Below, piece by piece: positions 1-9,299 of a stretch of DNA of 33,283 nucleotides; within the stretch, counting starts at the first letter, position 1; the number at the start of each line of letters is the position of its first letter. Under the pieces are notes generated by a model. It was given only the letters and a program-made list of their open reading frames with translations, was not told where the DNA came from and made no database searches. A program made the translations under genes and the position numbers. The stretch comes from Prevotellaceae bacterium (GTDB taxonomy: Bacteria > Bacteroidota > Bacteroidia > Bacteroidales > UBA932): positions 1 through 33,283 of the forward strand of contig JAITKF010000110.1 in NCBI GenBank assembly GCA_031278545.1, in the 5' to 3' direction.

Positions 1-225
1 TTGCGTGCGGGATTTGTAGTAGCGTCGTGGCAAAGAATGGATCAACCCGCGCATCCAGCACAGGCCTGGGAGCGACGAAATCAGCGTGCTTATTAATTAG
101 TAGCATCCCGCGGGTGGGGATTTGAAAATGCAGACGCGGCCGATAGTACTACTGTCCGTGTGGCGTTTTCGCTGAGTCGTGATGGCTGGATTCCCTTCCC
201 TGTGAAAAACGCGCTTCAGTCAACG

Positions 226-257
226 TTTCAGCCTTCCCTCAAAAACGACTACCTTTG
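226..257 (+). promoter_or_regulatory. Bacteroidota-type promoter of mqnC
   Basis: A TACCTTTG -7 element lies at 250-257, 20 nt after TTTC at 226-229, a near match to the TTTG -33 element. The mqnC start codon is 20 nt downstream of the -7 element. The spacing equals that of the best promoters in this window. Confidence 0.55.
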
Positions 258-277
258 TACCGCGAATAAATGAACAC

Positions 278-1369
278 ATGAATATTTTTACTAAAGCCTT
301 ACGATTAGCGCCGTTGTCGGAAGACGAGGCGCTGGCGATTTACGAGCGCGCGCCGACCGACGAGTTGATGGAGCTAGCTGCGGCATTGCGCCGGCAGCAT
401 GTTCCCGGCAACGGGGTCAGCTGGCAGATAGACCGCAATGTGAATTACACGAACGTATGTATTTCCGGTTGCCTGTTTTGCAACTTCCATTGCAAGCCGC
501 ACGAAACCGACAAAAGTTACACGACGACCATCGAGGAATATTGCGAAAAAATTGACGAACTTTTTGCCCACGGCGGCGACCAGTTGCTCTTGCAGGGCGG
601 ACTGCATCCCGCCTGCGGGCTGGCGTTTTACGAATCGCTGTTTCGCACATTGAAAACACGCTACCCGACATTGAAACTACATGCTTTAGGGCCGCCGGAA
701 GTGGCGCATATTGCCCGGTTGGAAAAATGCTCGTATCGCGAGACGCTGCAACGGCTCGTAGCTGCCGGTATGGATAGTTTGCCCGGCGCGGGGGCGGAAA
801 TTTTAGTCGACCGCGTCCGCCGAACGCTGTCGCCTGCCAAACCCAATGCGCAAGCGTGGCTCGACGTCATGCGGGAGGCACATCGCCTGTCGTTGACCAC
901 CTCGGCCACGATGTTAATCGGGCACATCGAAACCGCCCGCGAACGCATTCAACACTTGTTGAAGTTACGCCATTTACAAAATGAAAAACCGGCTACAGCC
1001 GTAGGATTCCTCAACTTCATTTGCTGGCCGGTACAGGCCAACGGCACACGATTAGCGCAACGTTATCCCTTGACGCCGGTTACGCCGGTGGAATATATCC
1101 GAACCATTGCTATTAGTCGTATTGTACTGAATAATATTAAGAATATACAGGTTTCATGGCTGACCGTAGGGCGCGATACCGCACAAGTTTGCCTCCACGC
1201 CGGAGCGAACGACATGGGGTCGGTTATGATAGAAGAGAATGTATTGGCATCGGCCGGCGTCAATTACCGCATGGACGCCGAAGGAATCCAACAAACAATC
1301 CGCGAAGCGGGGTTTACACCGTGGCTGCGGAATCAACAGTATGAACCGGTGATGATGGTTAAGGGTTAA
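278..1369 (+). CDS. mqnC: Cyclic dehypoxanthinyl futalosine synthase (MqnC), radical SAM
   Basis: A radical S-adenosylmethionine enzyme of the futalosine route to menaquinone; it cyclises dehypoxanthine futalosine in the cytoplasm. The 363-residue protein carries the cluster motif C61-x3-C65-x2-C68, within a segment reading NYTNVCISGCLFC. It also has the family's LLQGG segment, a SLPGAGAEILVDRVRR segment and a C-terminal GANDMGSVMIEENV block. These fit MqnC better than its paralogue MqnE, because the ILVDRVRR stretch and the GHIET segment are MqnC-like. Length is typical. The ATG start is supported by a TACCTTTG promoter element 20 nt upstream. No other mqn gene lies in the window. The next gene is convergent, only 40 nt away, with no convincing terminator between them. 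Confidence 0.9.
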   Translation: MNIFTKALRLAPLSEDEALAIYERAPTDELMELAAALRRQHVPGNGVSWQIDRNVNYTNVCISGCLFCNFHCKPHETDKSYTTTIEEYCEKIDELFAHGGDQLLLQGGLHPACGLAFYESLFRTLKTRYPTLKLHALGPPEVAHIARLEKCSYRETLQRLVAAGMDSLPGAGAEILVDRVRRTLSPAKPNAQAWLDVMREAHRLSLTTSATMLIGHIETARERIQHLLKLRHLQNEKPATAVGFLNFICWPVQANGTRLAQRYPLTPVTPVEYIRTIAISRIVLNNIKNIQVSWLTVGRDTAQVCLHAGANDMGSVMIEENVLASAGVNYRMDAEGIQQTIREAGFTPWLRNQQYEPVMMVKG

Positions 1370-1409
1370 TGGCCTCCTATTAGGGAAGCCCTGCACCGTT
1401 AAGCATAGC

Positions 1410-2087
1410 TTACGCCGGTTTTATCCTCAGAATAAAAATATCCTCTATCGGTCGGTCATGGCCATCTTTTTGGACGGCGGCAATTTTGTCAATGACATCC
1501 ATCCCGTCGACGACTTCGCCGAAAACGGTATACGCTCCATCTAACCAAGGCGATCCGCCAACGGTACTATACAGCTCCTTCTGTTCGGGCGTCAGCGCTA
1601 TTCCCCGTTGTTCTACTTGCGCCAGTTCATTTGGCGTAAACACGTTCCCTTGCACGATGTAAAACTGCGAACCCGACGAGGCTTTTTGCGGATTATTATC
1701 GCGCGCCGCTGCCAGGGCGCCTTTCTTGTGGTAAATGCCGGGGATGATTTCTGCCGGGATTCGTTCTTTCGGCCCCCCCATGCCGTACATTTTGCCTTTC
1801 ACCGGCTGTTTCGAGTCGGGATCGCCGGTTTGAATCATAAAACCTTCGATTACTCGATGGAAAATCACGCCATCGTAATAGCCGGTCGACGCCAGATTCA
1901 GGAAATTATCACGATGCAGCGGCGTTTCCGCATACAGTTTCACGGTAATATTCCCGTATGTGGTTTCAATAACCAATTTGGGCGAATCGCCCAATACATT
2001 AGGGTCAAACGATGATTTGACCGGTTGTGCATTGCAATTCATAAAAAATGCAGTGAATAGTAATAAAATTAGTACCTTTGTGTTCAT
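1410..2087 (-). CDS. Exported cyclophilin-type peptidyl-prolyl cis-trans isomerase
   Basis: Catalyses cis-trans isomerisation of prolyl bonds, helping proteins fold in the cell envelope. The cyclophilin core shows GVIFHRVIEGFMIQTGDP, with the catalytic Arg in FHRVI, then GSQFYIV and a YTVFGEVVDGMDVID block. I start it at the ATG at 2087, giving 225 residues that begin MNTKVLILLLFTAFF, a clear signal peptide. An upstream in-frame ATG at 2123 would place extra residues before the signal peptide and would overlap the promoter element. The cysteine in FMNCNAQ could be a lipidation site, but the box is poor (FMNC). An insertion of about 20 residues between the GSQFYIV and WLDGAYTVFGEV blocks is usual in Bacteroidota members. 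Divergent from the patatin gene. Confidence 0.9.
   Translation of the reverse strand: MNTKVLILLLFTAFFMNCNAQPVKSSFDPNVLGDSPKLVIETTYGNITVKLYAETPLHRDNFLNLASTGYYDGVIFHRVIEGFMIQTGDPDSKQPVKGKMYGMGGPKERIPAEIIPGIYHKKGALAAARDNNPQKASSGSQFYIVQGNVFTPNELAQVEQRGIALTPEQKELYSTVGGSPWLDGAYTVFGEVVDGMDVIDKIAAVQKDGHDRPIEDIFILRIKPA
2073..2080 (+). promoter_or_regulatory. Possible -7 element for the patatin gene
   Basis: TACCTTTG on the plus strand, 64 nt before the chosen patatin start. It sits just inside the 5' end of the divergent cyclophilin gene, and no TTG lies at the usual 20 nt spacing, so it may be chance. Confidence 0.3.
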
Positions 2088-2110
2088 CTTTGTGAGTTTT
2101 AAAATATGTA

Positions 2111-2118
2111 CAAATGTA
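2111..2118 (-). promoter_or_regulatory. -7 element for the cyclophilin gene
   Basis: TACATTTG on the minus strand, 23 nt upstream of the ATG at 2087. It matches TAnnTTTG. No clear -33 element was found. Confidence 0.5.
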
Positions 2119-2144
2119 CTCATTTTTTTAGAATTATATCACGC

Positions 2145-4463
2145 ATGTGCAAATATATAGCATTTATTTTTTTATTCGGTTATACATCGATCATCTTGCA
2201 GGCGCAGTCGGTGGGGTTAGTTTTAAGCGGCGGCGGTGCGAAGGGTTTAGCGCATATCGGCGTACTGAAAGCGTTGGAGGAGCATCATATTCCGATTGAT
2301 TATGTCGCCGGTTCGTCGATGGGCGCTATTATCGGCGGCCTGTATGCCATCGGATATACGCCCGATGAGATGGCGGAACTGCTTTCGTCGAAAGATTTCT
2401 TTCTATGGTATAAAGGCGTGATGGAAGAAAAATTTACGACCTACGTATATCGTTCCGAACCCTTGTCCGATATGGTTTCCGTAGCATTCGACTTTAAGAA
2501 GGGGAAGTTGGTTACGCAGTTGCCGAGCAGTTATATACAAACGTACCAGATGGATTTGGCGTTCTTACACCTGTTTTCGGGGGCCAATGCGGTGGCGCAC
2601 GCCAATTTCGATAGCCTGATGATTCCCTTCCGCTGTATGGCGTCCGACATTACCAACAAGAAATCGCACAAGCTCAGTCGCGGCAATTTGAGTTCGGCCA
2701 TCCGTGCCTCAATGACCTATCCTTTTTATTTCAAACCTATCCGGATAGACAGCCTTCTGCTGTTCGACGGCGGGTTTTACAATAATTTCCCATGGAATGT
2801 GATGGATAGGGATTTTTCGCCCGATATAATTATCGGCTCAAAATGTGCCGGTAATGCACCGCAACCCGACGAAGACGACATCCTTTCACAAATTGAAACA
2901 ATGCTGATGTTCGAGACGAATTACAGCCTGCCGCACCACAAGGGAGTGCTGGTAGAAACGCTGTTTCAGGACGTCGGGCTGTTCGATTTCCAGAAAATCG
3001 CGGACATCGTAGCGCAAGGCTACCAGCAGGCGCAGTCGCAAATTCCTGCGATACAACAACGCATCGCACGGCGCGAAACCACGACGGCGCTAACAGCCAA
3101 ACGGCAGGCCTTCCGAAGTCGGATTCCGGACTCCCGGTACCGCAATATTGGAGTAACCGGCACATTAGACAAAAACCAGCGAGCCTTTGTCAATCATTCG
3201 ATGCGTAGCCGACAGCATGAGACCTTCGATTTCAATACGCTCAAACGACGATACTTTAATGTAATCTCGACCGGCATGATCAATACGTTTTACCCTATGG
3301 CTACGTACAACGAGACCGATACGGCCTTCAACATTACGATTCACGCCTCGCGCAATGCTCGTTTCCGTGCGTCGCTGGGCGGGTACTTTTCTACTTCGTC
3401 TATCAATGAAGTATCGGCAGGCTTAAACTACCGGATGTTTGGCCGGACGATGGCGCAAGCCAGTCTCTATGGTACGTTCGGACGGCTATATAACGGGATA
3501 AGCCTGTCGTGGCGGCATTTCTTGACCGTCAACCCGAATGTATTCTATGAGGTAACGGCCATCTTCAGCCGGTTCGACTACTTCACGGGAGCGCAGGATT
3601 TGTTCTATTTCGATTCGCGTCCGGCCTACTTGCAGGAAGAGGATATACACCTTCACGTCGCCTTCGGAACGCCGGTCTTCTTGCTGCGAAACTTTATGGT
3701 GAAGACCAACTTCACCGTCGGCGTACTAAATGAAAACTATTTCCAGCAAAACACCTACACGTCGTCCGACACATCGGATCACACGCGCTTTACGTACATC
3801 TTTCCAAAAGTAAGCATCGAAAGCAATACCTTCAATTATAAGCAATATCCTACTTCCGGACATCGGCAGCATTTCAGCATCGGATATGTCTATGGCACGG
3901 AACAGCATATGCCGGGGAACCTGACGGCGTACACCAACCGCTTCGAAAAACGACACCAGTGGTTGACGGCGAGGCTATATTACGAATCCTATTTCCCGAT
4001 AGGGAATCACTTTTCGCTGGGTATTCTGGCCGATGTGCTTCTCTCAGACAGGTCGTCGTTTGGTGACAACTTCTCTACGATGTTGTCGATGCCGGCATTC
4101 CGTCCGACACCACACAGCGCCACGCTGGTGCTGGAAGATTACCGCGCCGACATCTACGCCGGCATAGGACTGATGCCGATTGTACGATTTACGGACAAGG
4201 TAGCGCTGCACGTAGGTGGATACATCTTTCAGCCATACGAAAAGATCGACCAGTCGGACAGCGCAACGCCGAGTTACGCCAAACCGTTTAGCAAGCAATC
4301 TTTCATGGCCATCGGTGCGCTTGTGTGGCAGACGCCCGTAGGGCCCCTTAGTTTCTCGGCTGACTGGTACACGGCAAACTGGTATGAGAAGGCCCCGTCG
4401 AAATGGTATTTTCAATTAGGCATCGGGTATCTGCTATTTAATAAACGAGGGCTGGATTATTGA
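2145..4463 (+). CDS. Patatin-like phospholipase fused to an Omp85-type surface-antigen barrel
   Basis: Predicted outer-membrane protein with an N-terminal patatin lipase domain that hydrolyses acyl esters of lipids, followed by a beta-barrel region resembling BamA/TamA. Starting at the ATG at 2145 (772 residues) gives a signal peptide ending near LQAQS. The patatin oxyanion loop is GGGAKG at 29-34, the nucleophile elbow is GSSMG at 56-60 (Ser58), and the dyad Asp is Asp208 in DGGFYNN. After about residue 330 come a short POTRA-like segment and many amphipathic strands ending in GIGYLLFNKRGLDY. This order matches the type Vd autotransporter (PlpD-like) architecture, but whether the lipase is displayed or stays periplasmic cannot be seen. 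An ATG at 2106 is also in frame, but it would put 13 polar residues before the signal peptide. Confidence 0.88.
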   Translation: MCKYIAFIFLFGYTSIILQAQSVGLVLSGGGAKGLAHIGVLKALEEHHIPIDYVAGSSMGAIIGGLYAIGYTPDEMAELLSSKDFFLWYKGVMEEKFTTYVYRSEPLSDMVSVAFDFKKGKLVTQLPSSYIQTYQMDLAFLHLFSGANAVAHANFDSLMIPFRCMASDITNKKSHKLSRGNLSSAIRASMTYPFYFKPIRIDSLLLFDGGFYNNFPWNVMDRDFSPDIIIGSKCAGNAPQPDEDDILSQIETMLMFETNYSLPHHKGVLVETLFQDVGLFDFQKIADIVAQGYQQAQSQIPAIQQRIARRETTTALTAKRQAFRSRIPDSRYRNIGVTGTLDKNQRAFVNHSMRSRQHETFDFNTLKRRYFNVISTGMINTFYPMATYNETDTAFNITIHASRNARFRASLGGYFSTSSINEVSAGLNYRMFGRTMAQASLYGTFGRLYNGISLSWRHFLTVNPNVFYEVTAIFSRFDYFTGAQDLFYFDSRPAYLQEEDIHLHVAFGTPVFLLRNFMVKTNFTVGVLNENYFQQNTYTSSDTSDHTRFTYIFPKVSIESNTFNYKQYPTSGHRQHFSIGYVYGTEQHMPGNLTAYTNRFEKRHQWLTARLYYESYFPIGNHFSLGILADVLLSDRSSFGDNFSTMLSMPAFRPTPHSATLVLEDYRADIYAGIGLMPIVRFTDKVALHVGGYIFQPYEKIDQSDSATPSYAKPFSKQSFMAIGALVWQTPVGPLSFSADWYTANWYEKAPSKWYFQLGIGYLLFNKRGLDY

Positions 4464-4624
4464 CGGCTGTCGCAAAACGTCAGGCCATGCAGATACACAT
4501 CTCGCTTTATGTTTCACACTTTACACTATTGGATGCAAGCTTGCTGCCGGCTGTTATTGCCGCCGCTACCTCATAGTTTCACGCCTCCCATTTTGCGCAT
4601 GTCTAAGAATTCATTTTTATCCTG

Positions 4625-4632
4625 TAAATTTG
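4625..4632 (+). promoter_or_regulatory. -7 element close to the phospholipase D gene start
   Basis: TAAATTTG at 4625-4632, only 9 nt before the ATG at 4642. Transcription would therefore begin almost at the start codon. This argues for the ATG rather than the in-frame TTG at 4630, which lies inside the element. Confidence 0.5.
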
Positions 4633-4641
4633 CACCTTCAG

Positions 4642-5901
4642 ATGAATACGGTATATAAAAGATGGTTCTACACAGGCCGGAGGGCAGGGTTATTCCTGGC
4701 GCTGATGTTAGCCGCATCGTCCGGCGGGGCGCAAACGGTGGAACGTAGCGATTCGACAGTGATGGCCTTCCTCGACTCGCTGCAAATTCCCGTTACGGAA
4801 AATAATATACTGATGTTATTAAAGAGCGGTCAGGAGAAATTTGATGCGCTATTCAACGACATTGCAGCAGCTACCCATCACGTCCATCTCGAGTACTTTA
4901 ACATCCGGAACGATTCGATTGCTAACAGCCTGTTTGACCTGCTGGCGCTTAAAGTGCAACAGGGAATAAAGGTGCGGGTGATATTCGATGCATTCGGAAA
5001 TATGTCAAACAATAAGCCGCTTAAGAAAAAGCATCTAAAAGCAATCCGCGAACGAGGGATTGATATCGAAGTATTCGACCCTATCTGCTTCCCCTTCCTG
5101 AATCACATCAACCACCGAGACCACCGGAAGATTGCCATCGTCGACGGGCATACAGGCTATGTCGGAGGCATCAACATTGCTGATTATTACCTCCACGGCA
5201 CATCCGACATCGACAAATGGCGCGATATGCACGTACGTATCGAAGGCGAAGCGGTCGACAACCTGCAGGAGATATTCATGGCTATGTGGATGTACATCAC
5301 CGGCGAGGCGATCGACAGCGAAGCCTACTGCCGGGGAAATACCGCCGGCGGCAGGAAAAAGATTGCCATTGTCGACCGTGTGCCGCGCACGATGAGCCGG
5401 CAAATGCAAGAAGTATACATCCGCTCGATGAACGCCGCACAAGCAAAGATACAAATTGTAAACGCCTACTTCATCCCGGGAAAAGCTATCAGGAAGGCGT
5501 TGAAACAGGCGCTGGAGAGGGGAGTCGTTGTAGAGATTATGATCTCCTCCATATCGGATGTGAGCTTCACTCCCGACGGCGTTTTCTACGTCGCCTGTCA
5601 ATTGATGAAAAAAGGCGCAGACGTGTACATCTACAACGAGGGATTCCACCATTCAAAGGTGATGACGGTCGACGAATGTTTTAGCGCCATCGGAAGCGTA
5701 AATTTCGACGCCCGAAGTTTTAACCACGACTACGAAGTATGCGCTTTTATATTCGACGAAGAGACCGCCGCCGAACTCAACGCTATATTTGAAGACGACA
5801 AAATCCATTCCTCCAAAATGACCCGCGAAGACTGGAAAAGACGCTCGCTCTGGAAACGATTCACAGGATGGTTAGCCAATCTCCTAAGCCCGCTACTGTA
5901 A
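4642..5901 (+). CDS. Phospholipase D-like protein, cardiolipin synthase family
   Basis: A phosphatidyltransferase/phospholipase D superfamily enzyme; relatives condense phosphatidylglycerol into cardiolipin. Both HKD motifs are intact: H161-K163-D168 in HRKIAIVD, followed by GGINIADYY, and H337-K339-D344 in HSKVMTVD, followed by GSVNFDARS. The 419-residue protein lacks the two N-terminal transmembrane helices of classical cardiolipin synthase and instead begins with a signal-peptide-like segment (LFLALMLAASSGGAQ). The enzyme is therefore probably periplasmic or membrane-anchored from outside. The C-terminus is basic and aromatic (WKRRSLWKRFTGWLANLL), suggesting membrane contact. It follows the patatin gene by 178 nt but has its own promoter element. 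Substrate is not shown by the sequence. Confidence 0.85.
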   Translation: MNTVYKRWFYTGRRAGLFLALMLAASSGGAQTVERSDSTVMAFLDSLQIPVTENNILMLLKSGQEKFDALFNDIAAATHHVHLEYFNIRNDSIANSLFDLLALKVQQGIKVRVIFDAFGNMSNNKPLKKKHLKAIRERGIDIEVFDPICFPFLNHINHRDHRKIAIVDGHTGYVGGINIADYYLHGTSDIDKWRDMHVRIEGEAVDNLQEIFMAMWMYITGEAIDSEAYCRGNTAGGRKKIAIVDRVPRTMSRQMQEVYIRSMNAAQAKIQIVNAYFIPGKAIRKALKQALERGVVVEIMISSISDVSFTPDGVFYVACQLMKKGADVYIYNEGFHHSKVMTVDECFSAIGSVNFDARSFNHDYEVCAFIFDEETAAELNAIFEDDKIHSSKMTREDWKRRSLWKRFTGWLANLLSPLL

Positions 5902-6022
5902 GTAATTAATACGAAACTCCCGCGACGGCGGCGGCAGGACGTCATCCATACAGCGACGGCGCCTCACAGCTTGGAGCGTACGGCACGACACTGTCATTCC
6001 GGCAACGGCCTGATGATTCTCC

Positions 6023-6772
6023 TCAGCCATCACTATTCCCTGCATCGCCGGAGACGGCATGATGCAAAAAATCATCTACCGTTTGGTTAAATATCCCGGG
6101 CGACCTGTCGGCTATAAAATGACCGGCGCGGGGGATGATACGAAGGATAGCGCCATCGATGGAAGACGCTATCAAACGCGTATGAGCTTGCCGGATCACA
6201 TCCCGCTCGCCGGCCATAACAAGGGTAGGGATACGCAAGGATATAAGATCTCCGGCGCAGAGTTTCGGGTGGAAAGCCATTAACGCCCACCGTTCGGCGG
6301 CGGCGCGGGCGCGGGATAAAAATAACCCGCCGGTACGGTAAACGGCATAGCCCGCCAGTACCTGCATATACGCGCGCCACGTCAATCCCTTGGGGAACAG
6401 GTTCGCTCCTGCAAGGATAAGCGCCCCGACCCGTTCCGGAGCCGTCAATGCTATATGGAGCGACGTATTCCCGCCGTCGCTGAAGCCTAACAGCGCCGTA
6501 CGGGCAATAGACAGGTGGTCGAGCACAGAAATCACATCAGCGGCCATAGTATAAAAATGGAGCGGGCAATCGCCACGCGTCGATTGACCATGCGACCGGC
6601 TGTCGATGGCAATGACAGTATAACGGGTAGCAAAAAACGCAATTTGACGCTCAAAATAACGGCTATCTTCTCCATTCCCATGCAGCAGCGTCAACGGATA
6701 GCCCGATCCATAAACCACGTAATGAATCTGCGCGCCGCCAGAGATAACAAATCCTTCCCTCGTTATTTTCAT
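6023..6772 (-). CDS. Alpha/beta-fold hydrolase
   Basis: A 249-residue single-domain serine hydrolase without a signal peptide, so cytoplasmic. The oxyanion motif HGNGE is at 31-35, DSRSHGQS at 57-64 is typical of the family, and the nucleophile elbow is GFSDGG with Ser98. The acid is probably the Asp in AGERDVI and the general base the His in AGHF. The lid region (about 120-165) is short. The natural substrate is unknown; relatives include esterases, lactonases and C-C hydrolases. It is convergent with the phospholipase D gene and divergent from hppA. The start is supported by a -7 element ending 4 nt upstream, which implies a nearly leaderless mRNA. Confidence 0.85.
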   Translation of the reverse strand: MKITREGFVISGGAQIHYVVYGSGYPLTLLHGNGEDSRYFERQIAFFATRYTVIAIDSRSHGQSTRGDCPLHFYTMAADVISVLDHLSIARTALLGFSDGGNTSLHIALTAPERVGALILAGANLFPKGLTWRAYMQVLAGYAVYRTGGLFLSRARAAAERWALMAFHPKLCAGDLISLRIPTLVMAGERDVIRQAHTRLIASSIDGAILRIIPRAGHFIADRSPGIFNQTVDDFLHHAVSGDAGNSDG

Positions 6773-6776
6773 GTTA

Positions 6777-6784
6777 CAAAAATA
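6777..6784 (-). promoter_or_regulatory. -7 element abutting the hydrolase start codon
   Basis: TATTTTTG on the minus strand ends 4 nt before the ATG at 6772. A TTG lies 22 nt further upstream (6807-6809), slightly beyond the usual 20 nt spacing. Confidence 0.5.
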
Positions 6785-6972
6785 CTATTTTTTTCTGACC
6801 TTTCCGCAAGCAGCATCTACACGGTCACTAAAAGCAGGCGCGCCTAATCCTGTCGTTTAAAATAAATAATGATAAATAATACATCCCCCGTTTGTGGCGG
6901 CATGCCTGTACGCTATATATTATATGCCCCAACTTGCGACGTGCAGGTAATTTAAAATTATTAATTTATTCC

Positions 6973-6980
6973 TACCTTTG
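6973..6980 (+). promoter_or_regulatory. -7 element of hppA
   Basis: TACCTTTG at 6973-6980 precedes the hppA ATG by 30 nt. No TTG is present at the 20 nt spacing; the upstream stretch is AT-rich. Confidence 0.6.
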
Positions 6981-7010
6981 TCACTCAAAAAACATTAAAT
7001 AATAACATCC

Positions 7011-9227
7011 ATGACAACTCAACAACTCTTCTGGTGTATACCTGCAGCGTCTTTATTAGCGTTAGGCTTTGCCTGCTATTTTTTCCGGATGATGCTCAAA
7101 GAGAAGGAAGGTAACGACCTCATGCAATCCATCGCCCGCTACGTACGCGAAGGCGCAATGGCCTACCTGAAACAGCAATACCGCGTGGTGACGGTCGTAT
7201 TTATTATACTGGCGGCATTCTTCGCATTGTTAGCGTATGGCTTTGGGGTACAGAACCCGTGGGTACCATTTGCGTTCCTTACCGGCGGGTTTTTTTCAGG
7301 CCTGGCAGGATTCATCGGCATGAAAACGGCCACATACGCCTCCGCACGGACGGCCAACGCCGCACAACATTCCCTCAACCGCGGGCTCCGCGTAGCGTTC
7401 CGCTCCGGAGCGGTGATGGGACTGACCGTCGTAGGGCTGGGACTGCTCGACGTATCGCTATGGTACATCATCCTGGATTATTTCGTAGAAGGCGCTACGG
7501 AGACACAGAAAATCGTCATCATCACCACCACCATGCTTACATTTGGCATGGGAGCCTCGACGCAGGCGCTATTCGCACGCGTAGGCGGAGGAATCTATAC
7601 AAAGGCGGCCGACGTAGGCGCCGATCTGGTAGGAAAAATAGAAGCCGGCATCCCCGAAGACGACCCGCGTAACCCCGCCACTATCGCCGACAACGTAGGC
7701 GACAACGTAGGCGACGTCGCCGGCATGGGAGCCGACCTTTATGAAAGCTACTGCGGGTCGATACTGGCGACGGCTGCATTAGGCGCGTCGGCCTTTTACA
7801 TCTCCGGTAGCGAAATGCAACTGAAAGCCGTCTTTGCCCCGATGCTCATCGCCGCCGCAGGCGTCATACTATCGGTACTGGGCATATTCCTTGTACGGAC
7901 AAAAGAAAATGCAGGCATGAAACAATTGCTCCGGGCGTTGGGACGAGGCATAAATACCAGCTCGGCGCTCATCGCGGCCGCCACATTCGGGATACTCTAC
8001 ATACTGGATATACAGAACTGGGCGGGACTGTCATTTGCCGTCGTCAGCGGGCTGGCGGCGGGGATTATTATCGGACAGGCTACGGAGTACTACACCTCCC
8101 ACTCGTATAAACCTGTACAACGCATCGCCGGAAGCGCCGCCACAGGGCCGGCGACAGTCATCATATCTGGCATAGGGACGGGGATGATTTCGACGGCCAT
8201 ACCGGTATTAACCATCAGCGCGGCGATTATCATGGCTTACCTTTGCGCCATCCGGTTCGACGTAGCCCACATGATGACGGCCTCCAATATTAGCATGGGA
8301 CTCTACGGCATCGGGATTGCCGCCGTAGGAATGCTCTCTACGCTCGGCGTCACGCTGGCCACCGACGCCTACGGGCCTATTGCCGACAACGCCGGCGGGA
8401 ATGCCGAGATGAGTAAACTGCATCCCGACGTCCGCCGGCGTACCGACGCCTTAGACGCCTTAGGCAACACCACCGCCGCAACGGGTAAAGGATTCGCCAT
8501 TGGCTCGGCAGCCCTCACCGCCCTGGCGCTATTGGCCTCCTATATTGAGGAAATAAAAATCGGATTGCAGCACATCGGGCAACAGATATTAATACTGCCC
8601 TCCGGTAAGGAAATAGACGTAGCCGGAGCTACGATACCCGATTTGATGAACTATTTTCAAGTTAACCTGATGAACCCAAAGGCGCTCATCGGCGCGTTCA
8701 CAGGCGCCATGACCGCATTCCTCTTCTGCGGCTTGTCGATGAATGCCGTAGGGCGTGCCGCACAGAACATGGTTGCGGAGGTGCGCCGACAGTTCCGCGA
8801 CATCAAAGGAATCATGACGGGCGACGCCACGCCCGACTACGCCCGTTGCGTGGCGATTTCGACGAAGGGGGCGCAACGCGAGATGTTATTACCCTCCCTG
8901 CTGGCTATCGTCATCCCGATAGCTACCGGGTTACTGTTCGGCGTGGCTGGCGTAATGGGGCTGCTTATCGGCGGATGCTCCACCGGTTTTGTATTAGCCA
9001 TCTTCATGGCCAATGCCGGCGGCGCATGGGATAACGCCAAAAAATTTATCGAAGAAGGACGTCTCGGCGGAAAAGGCTCCGACAATCATAAAGCGACCAT
9101 CGTCGGCGATACGGTTGGCGACCCGTTTAAGGACACCTCCGGCCCGTCGCTTAATATTCTTATCAAACTGATGAGTATGGTATCCATCGTCATGGCAGGG
9201 TTCACCGTCGCATTCAGTATCCTGTAA
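7011..9227 (+). CDS. hppA: Membrane-bound ion-pumping pyrophosphatase, K+-dependent type
   Basis: An integral membrane pump that couples hydrolysis of pyrophosphate to export of H+ and/or Na+. The 738-residue protein has the expected length and about 16 hydrophobic helices. The substrate site is intact: D201[10 protein letters not shown], then [19 protein letters not shown] with Asp217, Asp218, Asp227, Asp231 and Asp235. A second acidic site lies near the C-terminus ([14 protein letters not shown] and [22 protein letters not shown]). In the diagnostic NTTAATGKG segment the two key positions are Ala489 and Gly492 rather than Lys and Thr, the known signature of the K+-dependent subfamily. Some Bacteroidota relatives pump Na+ or both ions; ion choice was not resolved here. 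It is a single-gene unit with its own promoter and a probable terminator. Confidence 0.95.
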   Translation: MTTQQLFWCIPAASLLALGFACYFFRMMLKEKEGNDLMQSIARYVREGAMAYLKQQYRVVTVVFIILAAFFALLAYGFGVQNPWVPFAFLTGGFFSGLAGFIGMKTATYASARTANAAQHSLNRGLRVAFRSGAVMGLTVVGLGLLDVSLWYIILDYFVEGATETQKIVIITTTMLTFGMGASTQALFARVGGGIYTKAADVGADLVGKIEAGIPEDDPRNPATIADNVGDNVGDVAGMGADLYESYCGSILATAALGASAFYISGSEMQLKAVFAPMLIAAAGVILSVLGIFLVRTKENAGMKQLLRALGRGINTSSALIAAATFGILYILDIQNWAGLSFAVVSGLAAGIIIGQATEYYTSHSYKPVQRIAGSAATGPATVIISGIGTGMISTAIPVLTISAAIIMAYLCAIRFDVAHMMTASNISMGLYGIGIAAVGMLSTLGVTLATDAYGPIADNAGGNAEMSKLHPDVRRRTDALDALGNTTAATGKGFAIGSAALTALALLASYIEEIKIGLQHIGQQILILPSGKEIDVAGATIPDLMNYFQVNLMNPKALIGAFTGAMTAFLFCGLSMNAVGRAAQNMVAEVRRQFRDIKGIMTGDATPDYARCVAISTKGAQREMLLPSLLAIVIPIATGLLFGVAGVMGLLIGGCSTGFVLAIFMANAGGAWDNAKKFIEEGRLGGKGSDNHKATIVGDTVGDPFKDTSGPSLNILIKLMSMVSIVMAGFTVAFSIL

Positions 9228-9231
9228 CGGC

Positions 9232-9295
9232 AAAGCAGGCAGCGCGGCGGCATGGATTATCTCCGTTCCAAGCCCCGCCTGTCCTGCTTTTATTT
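9232..9295 (+). terminator. Probable terminator of hppA
   Basis: AAAGCAGG at 9232-9239 pairs with CCTGCTTT at 9283-9290, followed by TATTT. Inner segments continue the stem with small bulges (CAG with CTG, GCGG with CCGC). The loop is large. It lies between the convergent hppA and epimerase genes. Confidence 0.45.
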
Positions 9296-9299
9296 CCAA

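Noticed and set aside
1-96. Open plus-strand frame at the left edge ending at a TAA at 94-96 (about 31 codons).
   Set aside because: It could be the tail of a gene starting outside the window, but the peptide matches nothing I recognise and the piece is too short to judge. Nothing else was seen in 97-225.
1370-1409. Terminator between mqnC and the cyclophilin gene.
   Set aside because: Only an imperfect seven-pair stem with a mismatch and no T-run was found.
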